Part shown: piece after piece, positions 1 through 8,221 of the stretch | Position numbering within the stretch: position 1 is the stretch's first letter | How the letters are laid out: the number at the start of each line of letters is the position of its first letter | Source of the DNA: Methylobacterium nonmethylotrophicum | GTDB taxonomy: Bacteria; Pseudomonadota; Alphaproteobacteria; Rhizobiales; Beijerinckiaceae | Reading direction: 5' to 3' | Length of the DNA stretch: 64,000 bases | NCBI RefSeq assembly: GCF_004745635.1 | Contig: NZ_SRLB01000004.1 | Span: 372,001-436,000 of the forward strand | Position numbers and translations under genes: made by a program | Notes under the pieces: model-generated | What the model saw: the letters and a program-made list of their open reading frames with translations, nothing else | Database searches by the model: none | What the model was told of the DNA's origin: nothing

Positions 1-1953
1 ATCGGGGCCGGCGGCGTCGGCGTCGTGGCGCAGGCGGGGGCGGCCGCGAGCGGCACGACCCCGATGTCGATCGGGAGCCTGGGCTTCTCGAACAGCGGCG
101 CGATCTCCGCCGCCACCGGCCCGGCCGTGGACCTGACCAGCTACGGCGGCAGCCTGACGATTGCGAATAGCGGGGCGCTCGGCGGCGCGATCGGCCTCCG
201 GGCGGCCGTGCAGCAGGCCGGCACCGGCAGCGCGCTCACCATCAGCAACGCCCAGGGCGGCTCGATCATCGGGACGTCGGGCCTCGCCATCGACACCTCC
301 GCGAGCAGCGTTGCGACGCGGATCGCCAACCAGGGCACCATCACCGGCGCGCTCAACCTCAGCGCCGGCTCGTCCGTCACCAATGCCGGCCGCGTCGACG
401 CGATCGGAACGAGCACGCTCGGCGGCGGCACCGATGCCGTCTTCAGCAATCTCGGGACGCTCGCGGTCGTGCCCGGCGCCACGCAGGCGGCGAATGTCAC
501 GCTCGCAGGCCTGTCGGAGTTCCGCAACGCCGGAACGATCAGCCTCGTCAACGGGCGGGCGGGCGACACCCTGACCATCCAGGGCAACTACGTCGGCCAG
601 AACGGCCGTATCGACACGGAGTTCCTGACGCAGGGCGGGATCGGCGACCAGGTGGTCATCACCGGCAACGCGTCCGGATCGACCAGCATCAGGGTCACCA
701 ACCTGTCCTCCGCGGTGCCGTTCAGCACCGGCAACCCGATCGTCGTGGTGCGGGGCACCACCCAGGCGAACGCCTTCACCCTGGGGAGCCTGCAGAACTT
801 CGGGACCCTCGAGCCGACGCTGGTCTCCACCCAGACCTCCAACGGAACCGCCCTCTCGCTCGGCGCGGTGCCGAACGCCGTCGCGCTCTCGGCCCCGACG
901 GCGGTGATCGCCGCGCGCACCATCGCGTTCCAGGGCGGCACCGCGGTCCTCGACCGCATGACCCAGCTGCGCACCGACGTCCAGCGCGCCGCCTCCGGCA
1001 AGCCGTCGATCCCGCAGGCCCTGCAATATGCCGGCCTGAACCAGTACGCGGCCCTGGTCACCAAGGACCCGATCGCCCCGAACCTGGTCCAGCCGGTGGA
1101 GCCGCCCCCGAGCAACGTCCGTCCGGCCGTCTGGGCGCGCGCCTACGGCGACCTCGAGCGCCGCTCCGGCTCGACCTCGTTCTCCTTCGCCGGCGCCACC
1201 TTCACCCGCGACCTCGGCTACAACCAGGCCGGCGGCGGCCTGCTCGGCGGCGCCGACCTGGTCATCAGCCGCCTGACCTCGGCGGATGACGGCCTGATCA
1301 TCGGCGTGATGGGCGGCTACACCACCTCCGCGGTGCGCCTCAACCAGGCCGCCGGCCGGCAGGACTACGAGGGCGGCACGGTTGGCGTCTACGGTACCTA
1401 CCTGAACGGCCCGTGGTTCTGGGACCACCTGTTCAAGGTCGACCTGCTCGGCCTCGACATCCGGGCGCCGGGCCTGCTGCAGCGCACCGGCCTGCAGAAC
1501 TACGCCTACACCACCAACGTGGGCTACCGCATCCCGCTGCAGAACTCGGTCTACGTCGAGCCGACGGCGGGCCTCGAATACGTGGCCACCTCGTTCAACC
1601 AGCAATCCGCGCTGACCCCGACCGCGATTCCGCTGCGGGACGGCGACGCCCTGCGGGGGCGGATCGGCGCCCGGGTCGGGTCGGAGTTCGTCGAAGGCGA
1701 CATCCGGGTCGAGCCGAGCGTGACCGGCTTCGTCTACTCGGTCCTGACCGAGAGCGGGATCTCGGGCGCGGTCAACGGGATCACGGGCGCGACCGGCCTG
1801 CGCGAGCAGGGCAAGGTGCGCGGCGAGGTCCAGGCCTCGGTGAACTTCTTCAACCTGAAGACGGGCCTGTCGGGGTTCGTGCGGGCCGATTACCGGATCG
1901 GCGGCGATCTGGTCGGCGGCGGCGGCCGGGTGGGCATGCGCTACCAGTGGTGA
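1..1953 (+). CDS. Autotransporter domain protein, C-terminal part (5' end outside window)
   Basis: The reading frame is open from the first base, so the true start lies upstream; 650 residues are visible. The first ~280 residues are rich in G, S, T, N and A, with repeated short 'N-x-G-x-I' type segments typical of beta-helical autotransporter passengers. Residues from about 370 to the end look like the outer-membrane beta-barrel: alternating aromatic/hydrophobic strands ('VWARAYGD', 'GGYTTSAVRL', 'VGVYGTYL') ending in the motif MRYQW. A terminal aromatic residue is the usual signal for BAM-mediated insertion. Expected role: a type Va secreted or surface-displayed protein whose passenger function cannot be told from the visible part. 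A clean rho-independent terminator follows the stop. Confidence 0.85.
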   Translation: MGAGGVGVVAQAGAAASGTTPMSIGSLGFSNSGAISAATGPAVDLTSYGGSLTIANSGALGGAIGLRAAVQQAGTGSALTISNAQGGSIIGTSGLAIDTSASSVATRIANQGTITGALNLSAGSSVTNAGRVDAIGTSTLGGGTDAVFSNLGTLAVVPGATQAANVTLAGLSEFRNAGTISLVNGRAGDTLTIQGNYVGQNGRIDTEFLTQGGIGDQVVITGNASGSTSIRVTNLSSAVPFSTGNPIVVVRGTTQANAFTLGSLQNFGTLEPTLVSTQTSNGTALSLGAVPNAVALSAPTAVIAARTIAFQGGTAVLDRMTQLRTDVQRAASGKPSIPQALQYAGLNQYAALVTKDPIAPNLVQPVEPPPSNVRPAVWARAYGDLERRSGSTSFSFAGATFTRDLGYNQAGGGLLGGADLVISRLTSADDGLIIGVMGGYTTSAVRLNQAAGRQDYEGGTVGVYGTYLNGPWFWDHLFKVDLLGLDIRAPGLLQRTGLQNYAYTTNVGYRIPLQNSVYVEPTAGLEYVATSFNQQSALTPTAIPLRDGDALRGRIGARVGSEFVEGDIRVEPSVTGFVYSVLTESGISGAVNGITGATGLREQGKVRGEVQASVNFFNLKTGLSGFVRADYRIGGDLVGGGGRVGMRYQW

Positions 1954-1986
1954 GCCCGAGACCGGCCTGACGCGACACGACGACGA

Positions 1987-2014
1987 GGGCCCGGCGACAG
2001 CCGGGCCCTTCTTT
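1987..2014 (+). terminator. Rho-independent terminator of the autotransporter gene
   Basis: A perfect 9-bp GC-rich stem (GGGCCCGGC / GCCGGGCCC) with a 4-nt loop GACA is followed by TTCTTT. It sits 34 bases after the autotransporter stop codon. Confidence 0.85.
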
Positions 2015-2245
2015 CATGGACGAAAGCCCCGCCTCCGTGCCCGGTGCGCGCCGCGGCCGCGCGTAGTCTGGCCTGCATGAAGTTCACGAGCGATTCAGCG
2101 CCGTGCGCCGACACACGTTCCTGCGGTACGCCATCCGCTAATGTCGCGATGTCAAGCTTGCATTGGCAGGGCAGGACACCACATCGAGAGGATGTCGGGC
2201 CTCAAGACTTACCAAGGCCGCCAGAGGACATCCGGAGGAAAGACC

Positions 2246-2509
2246 ATGAATCTGCGTGTTGCTGCAATCCTGTCGTCCGCCGCCGTCGCGACGTCCCTGG
2301 CGGCGTCGCTGCCGGCACGGGCCGATTACGTCCGCTGCGCCACGCCATGGTCCTGCGAGCGGGTCAGCGAGCGGCCGGTCCATCGCGAGTTCCGGCCCCT
2401 CTACGCGGCCAACCACCACTGGCAGCCCTGGTACGATTACGGCTACGGCGCGCGGCCCTATACCCGCTTCGACGTCGAGGCTCTGCGCCTGATGAGCCGG
2501 ATGCCCTGA
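2246..2509 (+). CDS. Small exported hypothetical protein (87 aa)
   Basis: The ATG at 2246 is chosen because GGAGGA lies 7 bases upstream and the protein then begins with a good signal peptide (MNLRV, hydrophobic A/S/V core, cleavage after 'LPARA'). The mature part is about 60 residues, with two cysteines ('YVRCATPWSCERV') and many Tyr, Trp, His and Arg. I recognise no family. It is probably periplasmic, and the Cys pair could form a disulfide. A longer frame open upstream to 2141 has no signal peptide and no ribosome binding site, so I do not use it. It converges on the kinase gene. Confidence 0.6.
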   Translation: MNLRVAAILSSAAVATSLAASLPARADYVRCATPWSCERVSERPVHREFRPLYAANHHWQPWYDYGYGARPYTRFDVEALRLMSRMP

Positions 2510-2552
2510 GGCGTGCCGGCGCCCGAGGCAGGGCCGGGTCCCGGTCCCGCGA

Positions 2553-4391
2553 TCAGCTTCCGAGCTTGAAGTAGCGGATCGCGATCCCGGCCGGGCGGGG
2601 ATCGCGGTCGAGTTCCTCGCCGAGCTGGCGAAAGACCTGGCTCGCCCGCGCGCTCCCCATGCCCCGCAGGCTCGCGAGCGGCTTCTGGCTGGTCAGGGCG
2701 AGCAGCATCTGCGGCTTCGGCGGGCCGTTGCCATCGACCTTGACGGCGAATCGCGCCGCCTCGCCGCTGCGCCGCACGGAGCGGCCGAGATTGCTGACCC
2801 GGCCGTCGTCGGAGACGAGCAGCAATTCGATGCTGCGGTCGGGGCTGGCCTCGACCGTGCCGGTCAGTTCCTGACCGCTGTGCAGCAGGTCGGAGGTCAC
2901 GGCGAGCGTCGCCGCGCGGGCGTCGCGCAGCGGAAACTGCCGCGCCAGGAAATCGATCAGCGGGCACTGCGCCTCGGTGACCTGGTGCAGCGTGATCTGC
3001 GGCTCGATGTCGAGGCTGCGCTGGAAGGCCGCGTCGAAGGTCATGAAGGGGCGGGGCGAGGACCCGAACGCATCGACCGTCACGTTCGGCGGCTGAGCCG
3101 AGACCGCCGTCACGAAGAAGCACTCGCCGCCGTCGTAGTTGCGCACGAACCGCTCGACCTGATCGGCATTCGCCGCCGTGGGTGACGGGCTGGGCCGCGG
3201 CGGATTGGGCCTCGGCGTCGATGGCTGCACGGCCTCGTCCGGATCTGGCCCGGGATCCGGGAGCGGGATGATCGTGGGCTTCTGCTCCTGAGCCGGCCGC
3301 TGCTCCGGCGCCGTCGCCTCCGGGGCGGGCCTGCGCGGCGGCGTGGCGTCGGTCGTCGGCGGCTTCGGCGGCGGCGGGGCGTCCTTGGCCGGCGGCGTCG
3401 GGCGGGGCGTCTCGGCCACCGGGGGAGGGGAGGGCTCGCGCCCGGGCAGGACCAGCACCGCCGCGCCGCCGAGGACGGCGGCCACCGCCAGTCCGGCCGC
3501 GGCCCCGAGCGCCGGGGCGAGGCGCCGGCGCGGCGGCTCGCCGGTGGGCAGGAGGGCCGCCACCGCCGCCATGTCGGCGGGACGGTCCTTCGGGTTCGGC
3601 TGCAGCATCGCGGTCAGGACCGGGCGGATGCGCTCGTCGATCCCCGCGAGATCCGGCACCCGGCGGCGCTTCTCGATCACCTCGAGATGGCTGCTGCCCA
3701 TGTCGAGCGCCTCGCCGCGGGCGGCGTGGACCAGGAGCAGGCCGAGGCTGTAGATGTCGGATTTCGGCGTTACCTCGCCGCCGTAGAGGCCGAGCTGCTC
3801 GGGCGAGACGTAGGCGTACTTGCCGGCGAAGCCGCTGCCGATCACCGTTCCGTCCTGGCTCGGGGCCCGGGCGATGCCGAAATCGATCAGCTTGGCCCGG
3901 GCGACGTTGCCGCCGGGCAGGATCACGTTGTCGGGCGAGACGTCGCGGTGGATGATGCCGAGTTCGTGCGCCGCCTGGAGCCCGGCCGCGAGCCGGCGCA
4001 GCAGCAGCGACAGGGTCGGGGTGTCGAGGGGCTCGGTCTTCAGGCGCTCGGACAGGAGCACCCCGTCGACGAACTCCATCGCCAGGTAGGGCAGGTCGAG
4101 CTTCGCGTCGATCGAGAACACGAAGTAGCGGACGATGGCCTCGTGGTTGAGGTGGTGCAGCGCCGAGGCCTCGCGGCGAAACAGCGTCAGGGCCGCCGTG
4201 TTGCGGGCGAGTTCGGGCTTGATCACCTTGATCGCCACGGCGTCGCCGGTGCCGAGGGCCTCGCCCTTGTAGACCTCGCCCATGCCCCCGGCGGCGATCA
4301 GGCTGCGGATCACGTAGGTGTCGTTGAGCCGGGTCCCGGGCTGGATGAAGGCGCGGGAGGGCTGCGGCAGGAAGACCGTCTCCTCGCTCAT
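2553..4391 (-). CDS. Transmembrane serine/threonine protein kinase
   Basis: 612 aa. Residues ~25-285 are a Hanks-type kinase domain: glycine loop AAGGMGEVYKG (33-43), Lys55 in 'VAIKVI', HRD at 148-150, DFG at 170-172, and APE-like 'VSPEQ' near 195. The catalytic loop reads HRDVSPDN, so the Lys of the classical HRDLKPEN is Ser. A membrane segment (~291-316) follows, then a long Pro-rich stretch (~318-420) and a C-terminal domain of about 190 residues with three Cys. That domain should be periplasmic; I do not recognise its family with certainty (a DUF4384-like beta domain is possible). The gene overlaps the phosphatase gene by ATGA, so the two are probably translationally coupled and antagonistic. 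The start MSEETVF is fixed by that overlap. Confidence 0.9.
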   Translation of the reverse strand: MSEETVFLPQPSRAFIQPGTRLNDTYVIRSLIAAGGMGEVYKGEALGTGDAVAIKVIKPELARNTAALTLFRREASALHHLNHEAIVRYFVFSIDAKLDLPYLAMEFVDGVLLSERLKTEPLDTPTLSLLLRRLAAGLQAAHELGIIHRDVSPDNVILPGGNVARAKLIDFGIARAPSQDGTVIGSGFAGKYAYVSPEQLGLYGGEVTPKSDIYSLGLLLVHAARGEALDMGSSHLEVIEKRRRVPDLAGIDERIRPVLTAMLQPNPKDRPADMAAVAALLPTGEPPRRRLAPALGAAAGLAVAAVLGGAAVLVLPGREPSPPPVAETPRPTPPAKDAPPPPKPPTTDATPPRRPAPEATAPEQRPAQEQKPTIIPLPDPGPDPDEAVQPSTPRPNPPRPSPSPTAANADQVERFVRNYDGGECFFVTAVSAQPPNVTVDAFGSSPRPFMTFDAAFQRSLDIEPQITLHQVTEAQCPLIDFLARQFPLRDARAATLAVTSDLLHSGQELTGTVEASPDRSIELLLVSDDGRVSNLGRSVRRSGEAARFAVKVDGNGPPKPQMLLALTSQKPLASLRGMGSARASQVFRQLGEELDRDPRPAGIAIRYFKLGS

Positions 4392-5203
4392 GACCCGGAT
4401 GCTCCCGGCCCGGCGGCGTCGCGCGGGCCTGCGCCCGGCGGACCGAGGTAGCGCACCGCCACCACCGTGACGTTGTCGTTCGCCCCGCGTGCCAGGGTCA
4501 GCGACACCAGCGCGTCGCAGGCGCCCTGGGCGTCGGGGGCGTCGGTGCAGAGGCCCAGGATCTCCCGGTCCCCGACATGCTGGGTCAGGCCGTCGGAGCA
4601 GAGGATGAAGAGATCGCCCGGCTCCAGCAGGCCGTGGTCGAGCTCGACGTCGGGCCGCTCCTGCACGCCGATCGCCCGGGTGACGACGTTGCGGCCCGGC
4701 CAGGCGCTCGCCTCCTCGGGCGTCAGCACGCCGCGGTCGAGCAGGGACTGGATCTCGGTGTGGTCGCGGGAAAGCTGCACGATGCGCCCGGCCCGGACCC
4801 GGTAGATCCGGCTGTCGCCCGACCACAGGCAGGCGAAGTGGGGCGCGAAGATCAGGAGCGCCGCCACCGTGGTGCCGACCACGGTGCCGCGGGCCAGGGC
4901 CACCTTCTGGATCTCGGCATTCGCCGTCGCGATGCCGGCCTTCATCCGGGCCAGGAGGTCGCCGGCCGAGGCTGCCGGCGCGATCGTCGCGAGCGCCTGC
5001 ACCACCGCGCTCGACGCCACATCCCCGGCGGCGTGCCCGCCCATGCCGTCCGCGACCGCGAAGAGGCCGCTCTCGGGGGCGACGAGGAAGCGGTCCTCGT
5101 TCAGCGACCGGACATGGCCGACATGGCTCGCCGCGCCGAGATCGAGCCGGGCCGCAGGGGCTCGCGGCGTCTCTCCCCCGCCCTGCGGGGCAGTCTCGGG
5201 CAT
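4388..5203 (-). CDS. PP2C-family protein serine/threonine phosphatase
   Basis: 271 aa, the usual length for bacterial PP2C (PppA/Stp type), cytosolic with no signal peptide. The metal-site motifs are complete: 'SLNEDRF' near residue 40, 'VADGMGGHAAGD', 'WSGDSRIYR', 'LCSDGLTQHV' and 'GANDNVTVVAVR' near the C terminus. ATG 5203 is preceded by AGGAAGGA at good spacing; frames extending further upstream lack this. Its stop overlaps the start of the kinase gene (ATGA), so it is the first gene of a two-gene operon and presumably removes phosphate from the kinase and its substrates. The divergent neighbour is an OmpA-domain protein. Confidence 0.92.
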   Translation of the reverse strand: MPETAPQGGGETPRAPAARLDLGAASHVGHVRSLNEDRFLVAPESGLFAVADGMGGHAAGDVASSAVVQALATIAPAASAGDLLARMKAGIATANAEIQKVALARGTVVGTTVAALLIFAPHFACLWSGDSRIYRVRAGRIVQLSRDHTEIQSLLDRGVLTPEEASAWPGRNVVTRAIGVQERPDVELDHGLLEPGDLFILCSDGLTQHVGDREILGLCTDAPDAQGACDALVSLTLARGANDNVTVVAVRYLGPPGAGPRDAAGPGASGS

Positions 5204-5544
5204 CGACCGATCCTTCCTCGTGAACGCCAGCCGGCCGCGCGGCCGGTCGTACCCTGACCGAGGCGGGCCCGTTCGGCAAGCGTCGGCCCGACGGCCGGCC
5301 CGGGCCGGCCCGGTCATGCACAAGCTTTGCCGTCGCGGACGCGCGGCCGCCGGCGTCCCGGGCCGGTCCTTCACCCGGATTGTTGCGTCAACGAAATATC
5401 CCGCCGGACTTGCGGCCGGGCCTCGCCGCCGGATCATTTCGTCCTCGTCACAATTCGAGTATTGTTGAAAACAGTCGCGGGACCGATGTTGACGATAGAC
5501 TGACCGATGTGCATAACCGGAAGCCTGACAGGAGGATTGAGGCG
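5204..5544. promoter_or_regulatory. Divergent intergenic region, phosphatase-kinase operon / OmpA gene
   Basis: This 341-bp gap between two divergent genes must hold promoters for both. The half nearest the OmpA gene (about 5380-5520) is clearly richer in A and T than the surroundings. One sigma70-like promoter is visible and listed separately. I could not place a promoter for the minus-strand operon with confidence. Confidence 0.5.
5489..5517 (+). promoter_or_regulatory. Putative sigma70 promoter of the first OmpA-domain gene
   Basis: TTGACG at 5489-5494 and CATAAC at 5512-5517 are separated by exactly 17 bases. The start codon lies 28 bases after the -10 hexamer, with the ribosome binding site AGGAGGA in between, so the leader would be short. 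Confidence 0.45.
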
Positions 5545-6078
5545 ATGCGCGCGCTGGTTCTGATTGCGGCTCTCGAAGTCGTGGCGATGTCCGGGATGGC
5601 CCAGGCCGGTCCGGCCTACACGGCCGACGACATCGTCAAGCACTTCGCGACGGCCGATCAGCCCGATCTCGGCCGGACCCGCGGCCTGTGCGTCGGCACG
5701 CACAGCGAGTGCAATGCCGGCGTGGCGGCCCGCAAGCCCGCCGCCGCCTTCGACCTCGTGGTCAATTTCGACTACAACTCGGATCAGCTGACGCCGGCGG
5801 CGCGGGCGAATCTCGACGAGTTCGCCAAGGCCCTGCGGGACGCGCGCCTGAAGTCGGCGAGCTTCGTGGTGGAGGGGCACACCGACGGCCGCGGCGGCGA
5901 CGATTTCAACCTCGGCCTGTCGAGCCGGCGCGCCAACGCGGTGGTGAAGTACCTCTCCGGCCGCGGCGTCGAGGCCGGGCATCTCTCCGCCAAGGGCTAC
6001 GGCAAGGCCCGTCCCCTCGCGAGCGATCCCCTCGACCCGGCCAACCGTCGCGTCGAGGCCCGCATCGCGACCCCCTGA
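5545..6078 (+). CDS. OmpA-family exported protein (177 aa)
   Basis: ATG 5545 follows AGGAGGA at 8 bases and opens a signal peptide (MRALVLIAALEV, cleavage near 'GMAQA'). The C-terminal ~110 residues are an OmpA-C peptidoglycan-binding domain: 'VNFDYNSDQLTPAA', 'VVEGHTDGRGGDDFN', 'LSSRRANAVVKYL', 'GYGKARPL' and the closing 'NRRVEARI'. There is no beta-barrel and no lipobox, so it is a soluble periplasmic protein that should bind peptidoglycan. A short N-terminal stretch has two Cys ('GLCVGTHSECNAG'). It is divergent from the phosphatase-kinase operon and upstream of the caspase-like gene. The second OmpA protein at 8222 has the same architecture. Confidence 0.85.
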   Translation: MRALVLIAALEVVAMSGMAQAGPAYTADDIVKHFATADQPDLGRTRGLCVGTHSECNAGVAARKPAAAFDLVVNFDYNSDQLTPAARANLDEFAKALRDARLKSASFVVEGHTDGRGGDDFNLGLSSRRANAVVKYLSGRGVEAGHLSAKGYGKARPLASDPLDPANRRVEARIATP

Positions 6079-6429
6079 GGGCGCGCGCGACGCCGCCGCG
6101 GCGGGTGCGGGCCCGCACGGCGGCATCGAGGCCGCCGATGTAGACATTCAATCATCGAACGGCCCGGCGCCCCGGATCTAGCCGGAGTTGCTGGGCCGAT
6201 CGATCCCTCTTTCTTCGATCGACATGATCACGGGGGTGCACGCGATGCGGGCGTTCGCAGGCCGGGCCGGAATCAGCTTGAGGTGATCAATCGATAGTTG
6301 CGATTGATAGCCGGGTAAAACTGTTGTTCACCGTCCTTCGGGTGCGGCCTCCAAACTTGTCAGCGGGGTCGAGTGGTTTTAAGGTTCACGCGCCGAAACA
6401 GGCCTTTGCGAAAGTCTTTCGAGGGCAGC
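6079..6429. other. Intergenic region upstream of the caspase-like gene
   Basis: 351 bp without a convincing gene. The part from about 6270 to 6400 is less GC-rich and contains related ATCAATCGATAG and GATTGATAGCC stretches (about 6287-6313), then 'GGGTAAAACTG', which could belong to a promoter. No terminator with a T-tract was seen after the OmpA gene. Confidence 0.35.
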
Positions 6430-8067
6430 ATGCGCGCGTGGTGGTTTGTTTGTCTCGTGCTCGCGGCCGGAGCGTGCCTCGCGCGCCCCGCGGCGGCCGA
6501 CAACAAGCAGGGTGATCGCGTGGCGCTTCTGATCGGCAACGCCCAGTATCCGGACAGCGATACCCCGCTGACCACGCCCGTCCAGGACGTGCGCGCCGTC
6601 GGCGCCGCCCTCCAGCGCAAGGGCTACACGGTCGATATCGCCGAGAACGCGAACAAGCAGGCGATGCAGCAGGCTTTGGCGCAGTTCTTCGACAAGATCA
6701 AGCCCGGATCGAATGTTTTCTTCTACTTCTCAGGCTATGGCATCCAGTCCGGCAAGAAGAACTACCTGATCCCGATCGACGGCCAGATCTGGAACGAGGC
6801 CGACCTGCGGCGGGAGGGCGTGACCGCCGACTGGGTGATGTCGGAGATCGACCGGCGCGGCGCGGAGCTGAAGTTCGTGGTGCTGGACGCGGCCAACCGC
6901 AACCCGTTCGAGCGGCGGTTCCGCGGCTTCTCGACCGGCCTCGCGGCAGTGACCGATCCGCCGGCCAACACGCTGGTCGTGTACTCCACCGGCCCCGGCA
7001 CCATGCTGCGCCCGGGCAGCGGCACCCGCAGCGCCTTCGCGGACGAGCTGGTCGGACCGCTCGGCAGCGACGGCCTGTCCCGCCCCGCCTTCGACAAGGC
7101 CCGCACCGCGGTCTCGGCCGCGAGCCAGGGCGCGCAGGTGCCGTGGATCTTCTCCACCCTGAAGGAGGGGGCCGGCGGCGGCTGGTCCGATCCGCGGCCG
7201 GTCCCCAAGCCCGGCAGGACGGAGCCGCCCAAGGAAGCCAAGGACGCTGCCAGGCCCGGTCCCGAGACGGCGAGGCCGCAGGAGCCCGCGAGGAACCAGG
7301 AGCCTCCGCGGAACGAGATCACCAAGGAGGCCGCCCGGCAGCCGCCGGAGGTCCCCAAGCCTCCGCCGGAGGCCTTGAAGCCGGCCGCCCCGGATCCGGC
7401 GGGAGACTTCGCGGCCGCCAAGCGGACGAACACCCGCCAGGCCTACCAGGACTTCGTCGCCCGCTACCCGAACGGTGCCTGGGCCGAGCGGGCCCGGGCC
7501 GAGATCGACCGGATCGACGCGGCCGCGAAGCCGGCGCCCGCCGACACCCAGGTGCTCACCTATTCCCGGGAGGACCTGCGCACGAAGGCCGAGCTGGACC
7601 GGGCGCTCGAGCGCGACCCCACCAACGTGGGAGCCCTCTACCGCCGCGGCCAGCTCTATGCCCTCCACCGCGAGTTCCAGAAGGCCGTCGCGGATTTCGA
7701 CGAGGTCATCCGCCTCAGCCCGCAGGACGTCGAGGCTCTCAACAACCGTTGCTGGGTGCGGGCGATGATCGAGGAGCTCGACCGGGCCCTGCGCGACTGC
7801 AACGAGGCCCTGAAGCTGCGCCCCAACTTCCCGGACGCCCTGGACAGCCGGGGACTGGTCAACCTCAAGATCGGGCTGCCCGGCATGGCCATCCGCGACT
7901 ACGACGCCGCGCTGCGCGGCAACGGCAAGCAGGCGTCCTCGCTCTACGGCCGCGGGCTCGCCCGCCTGCGCACGGGCGAGACCCAGGAGGGCAACAGCGA
8001 CATCACCGACGCCCTGGCGATGGATCCGACCGTCGCCAAGGAGTTCGCCCGGTACGGAATCCGTTGA
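6430..8067 (+). CDS. Caspase-fold (peptidase C14-like) TPR protein, catalytic residues lost
   Basis: 545 aa. A signal peptide (MRAWWFVCLVLAAGACLARPAAA) is followed by a caspase p20-like domain (~28-245): 'RVALLIGNAQY', 'VQDVRAVGAALQRKGY', 'VFFYFSGYGIQ', 'NYLIPID' and 'FVVLDAANRNPF'. In active members the first site is 'F-GHG' and the second 'LDACRNNPF'. Here His is Tyr103 and Cys is Ala155, so the protein should be proteolytically dead. A Pro/Glu/Lys-rich linker (~255-345) leads to TPR-type helices (~380-545, 'ALYRRGQLYALHREFQKAV', 'ALNNRCWVRA'). Location is periplasmic or membrane-attached. ATG 6430 is chosen because it opens the signal peptide. Role: most likely a binding scaffold, sitting between two OmpA-domain genes and near a kinase/phosphatase pair. 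Confidence 0.85.
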   Translation: MRAWWFVCLVLAAGACLARPAAADNKQGDRVALLIGNAQYPDSDTPLTTPVQDVRAVGAALQRKGYTVDIAENANKQAMQQALAQFFDKIKPGSNVFFYFSGYGIQSGKKNYLIPIDGQIWNEADLRREGVTADWVMSEIDRRGAELKFVVLDAANRNPFERRFRGFSTGLAAVTDPPANTLVVYSTGPGTMLRPGSGTRSAFADELVGPLGSDGLSRPAFDKARTAVSAASQGAQVPWIFSTLKEGAGGGWSDPRPVPKPGRTEPPKEAKDAARPGPETARPQEPARNQEPPRNEITKEAARQPPEVPKPPPEALKPAAPDPAGDFAAAKRTNTRQAYQDFVARYPNGAWAERARAEIDRIDAAAKPAPADTQVLTYSREDLRTKAELDRALERDPTNVGALYRRGQLYALHREFQKAVADFDEVIRLSPQDVEALNNRCWVRAMIEELDRALRDCNEALKLRPNFPDALDSRGLVNLKIGLPGMAIRDYDAALRGNGKQASSLYGRGLARLRTGETQEGNSDITDALAMDPTVAKEFARYGIR

Positions 8068-8221
8068 GCGGGACGTACGCTCCCCGCTCGGCGTGACAAC
8101 AAGGCCCCACCGCCTCCCAGGACCGCGGATGGGGACCGAAAGATGGTTCGAGGAACGCATCGCACACCCTGAACACGCCGCACGCCGCGACGAGCGTGCG
8201 GATCGCACAAGGAGCATCACG

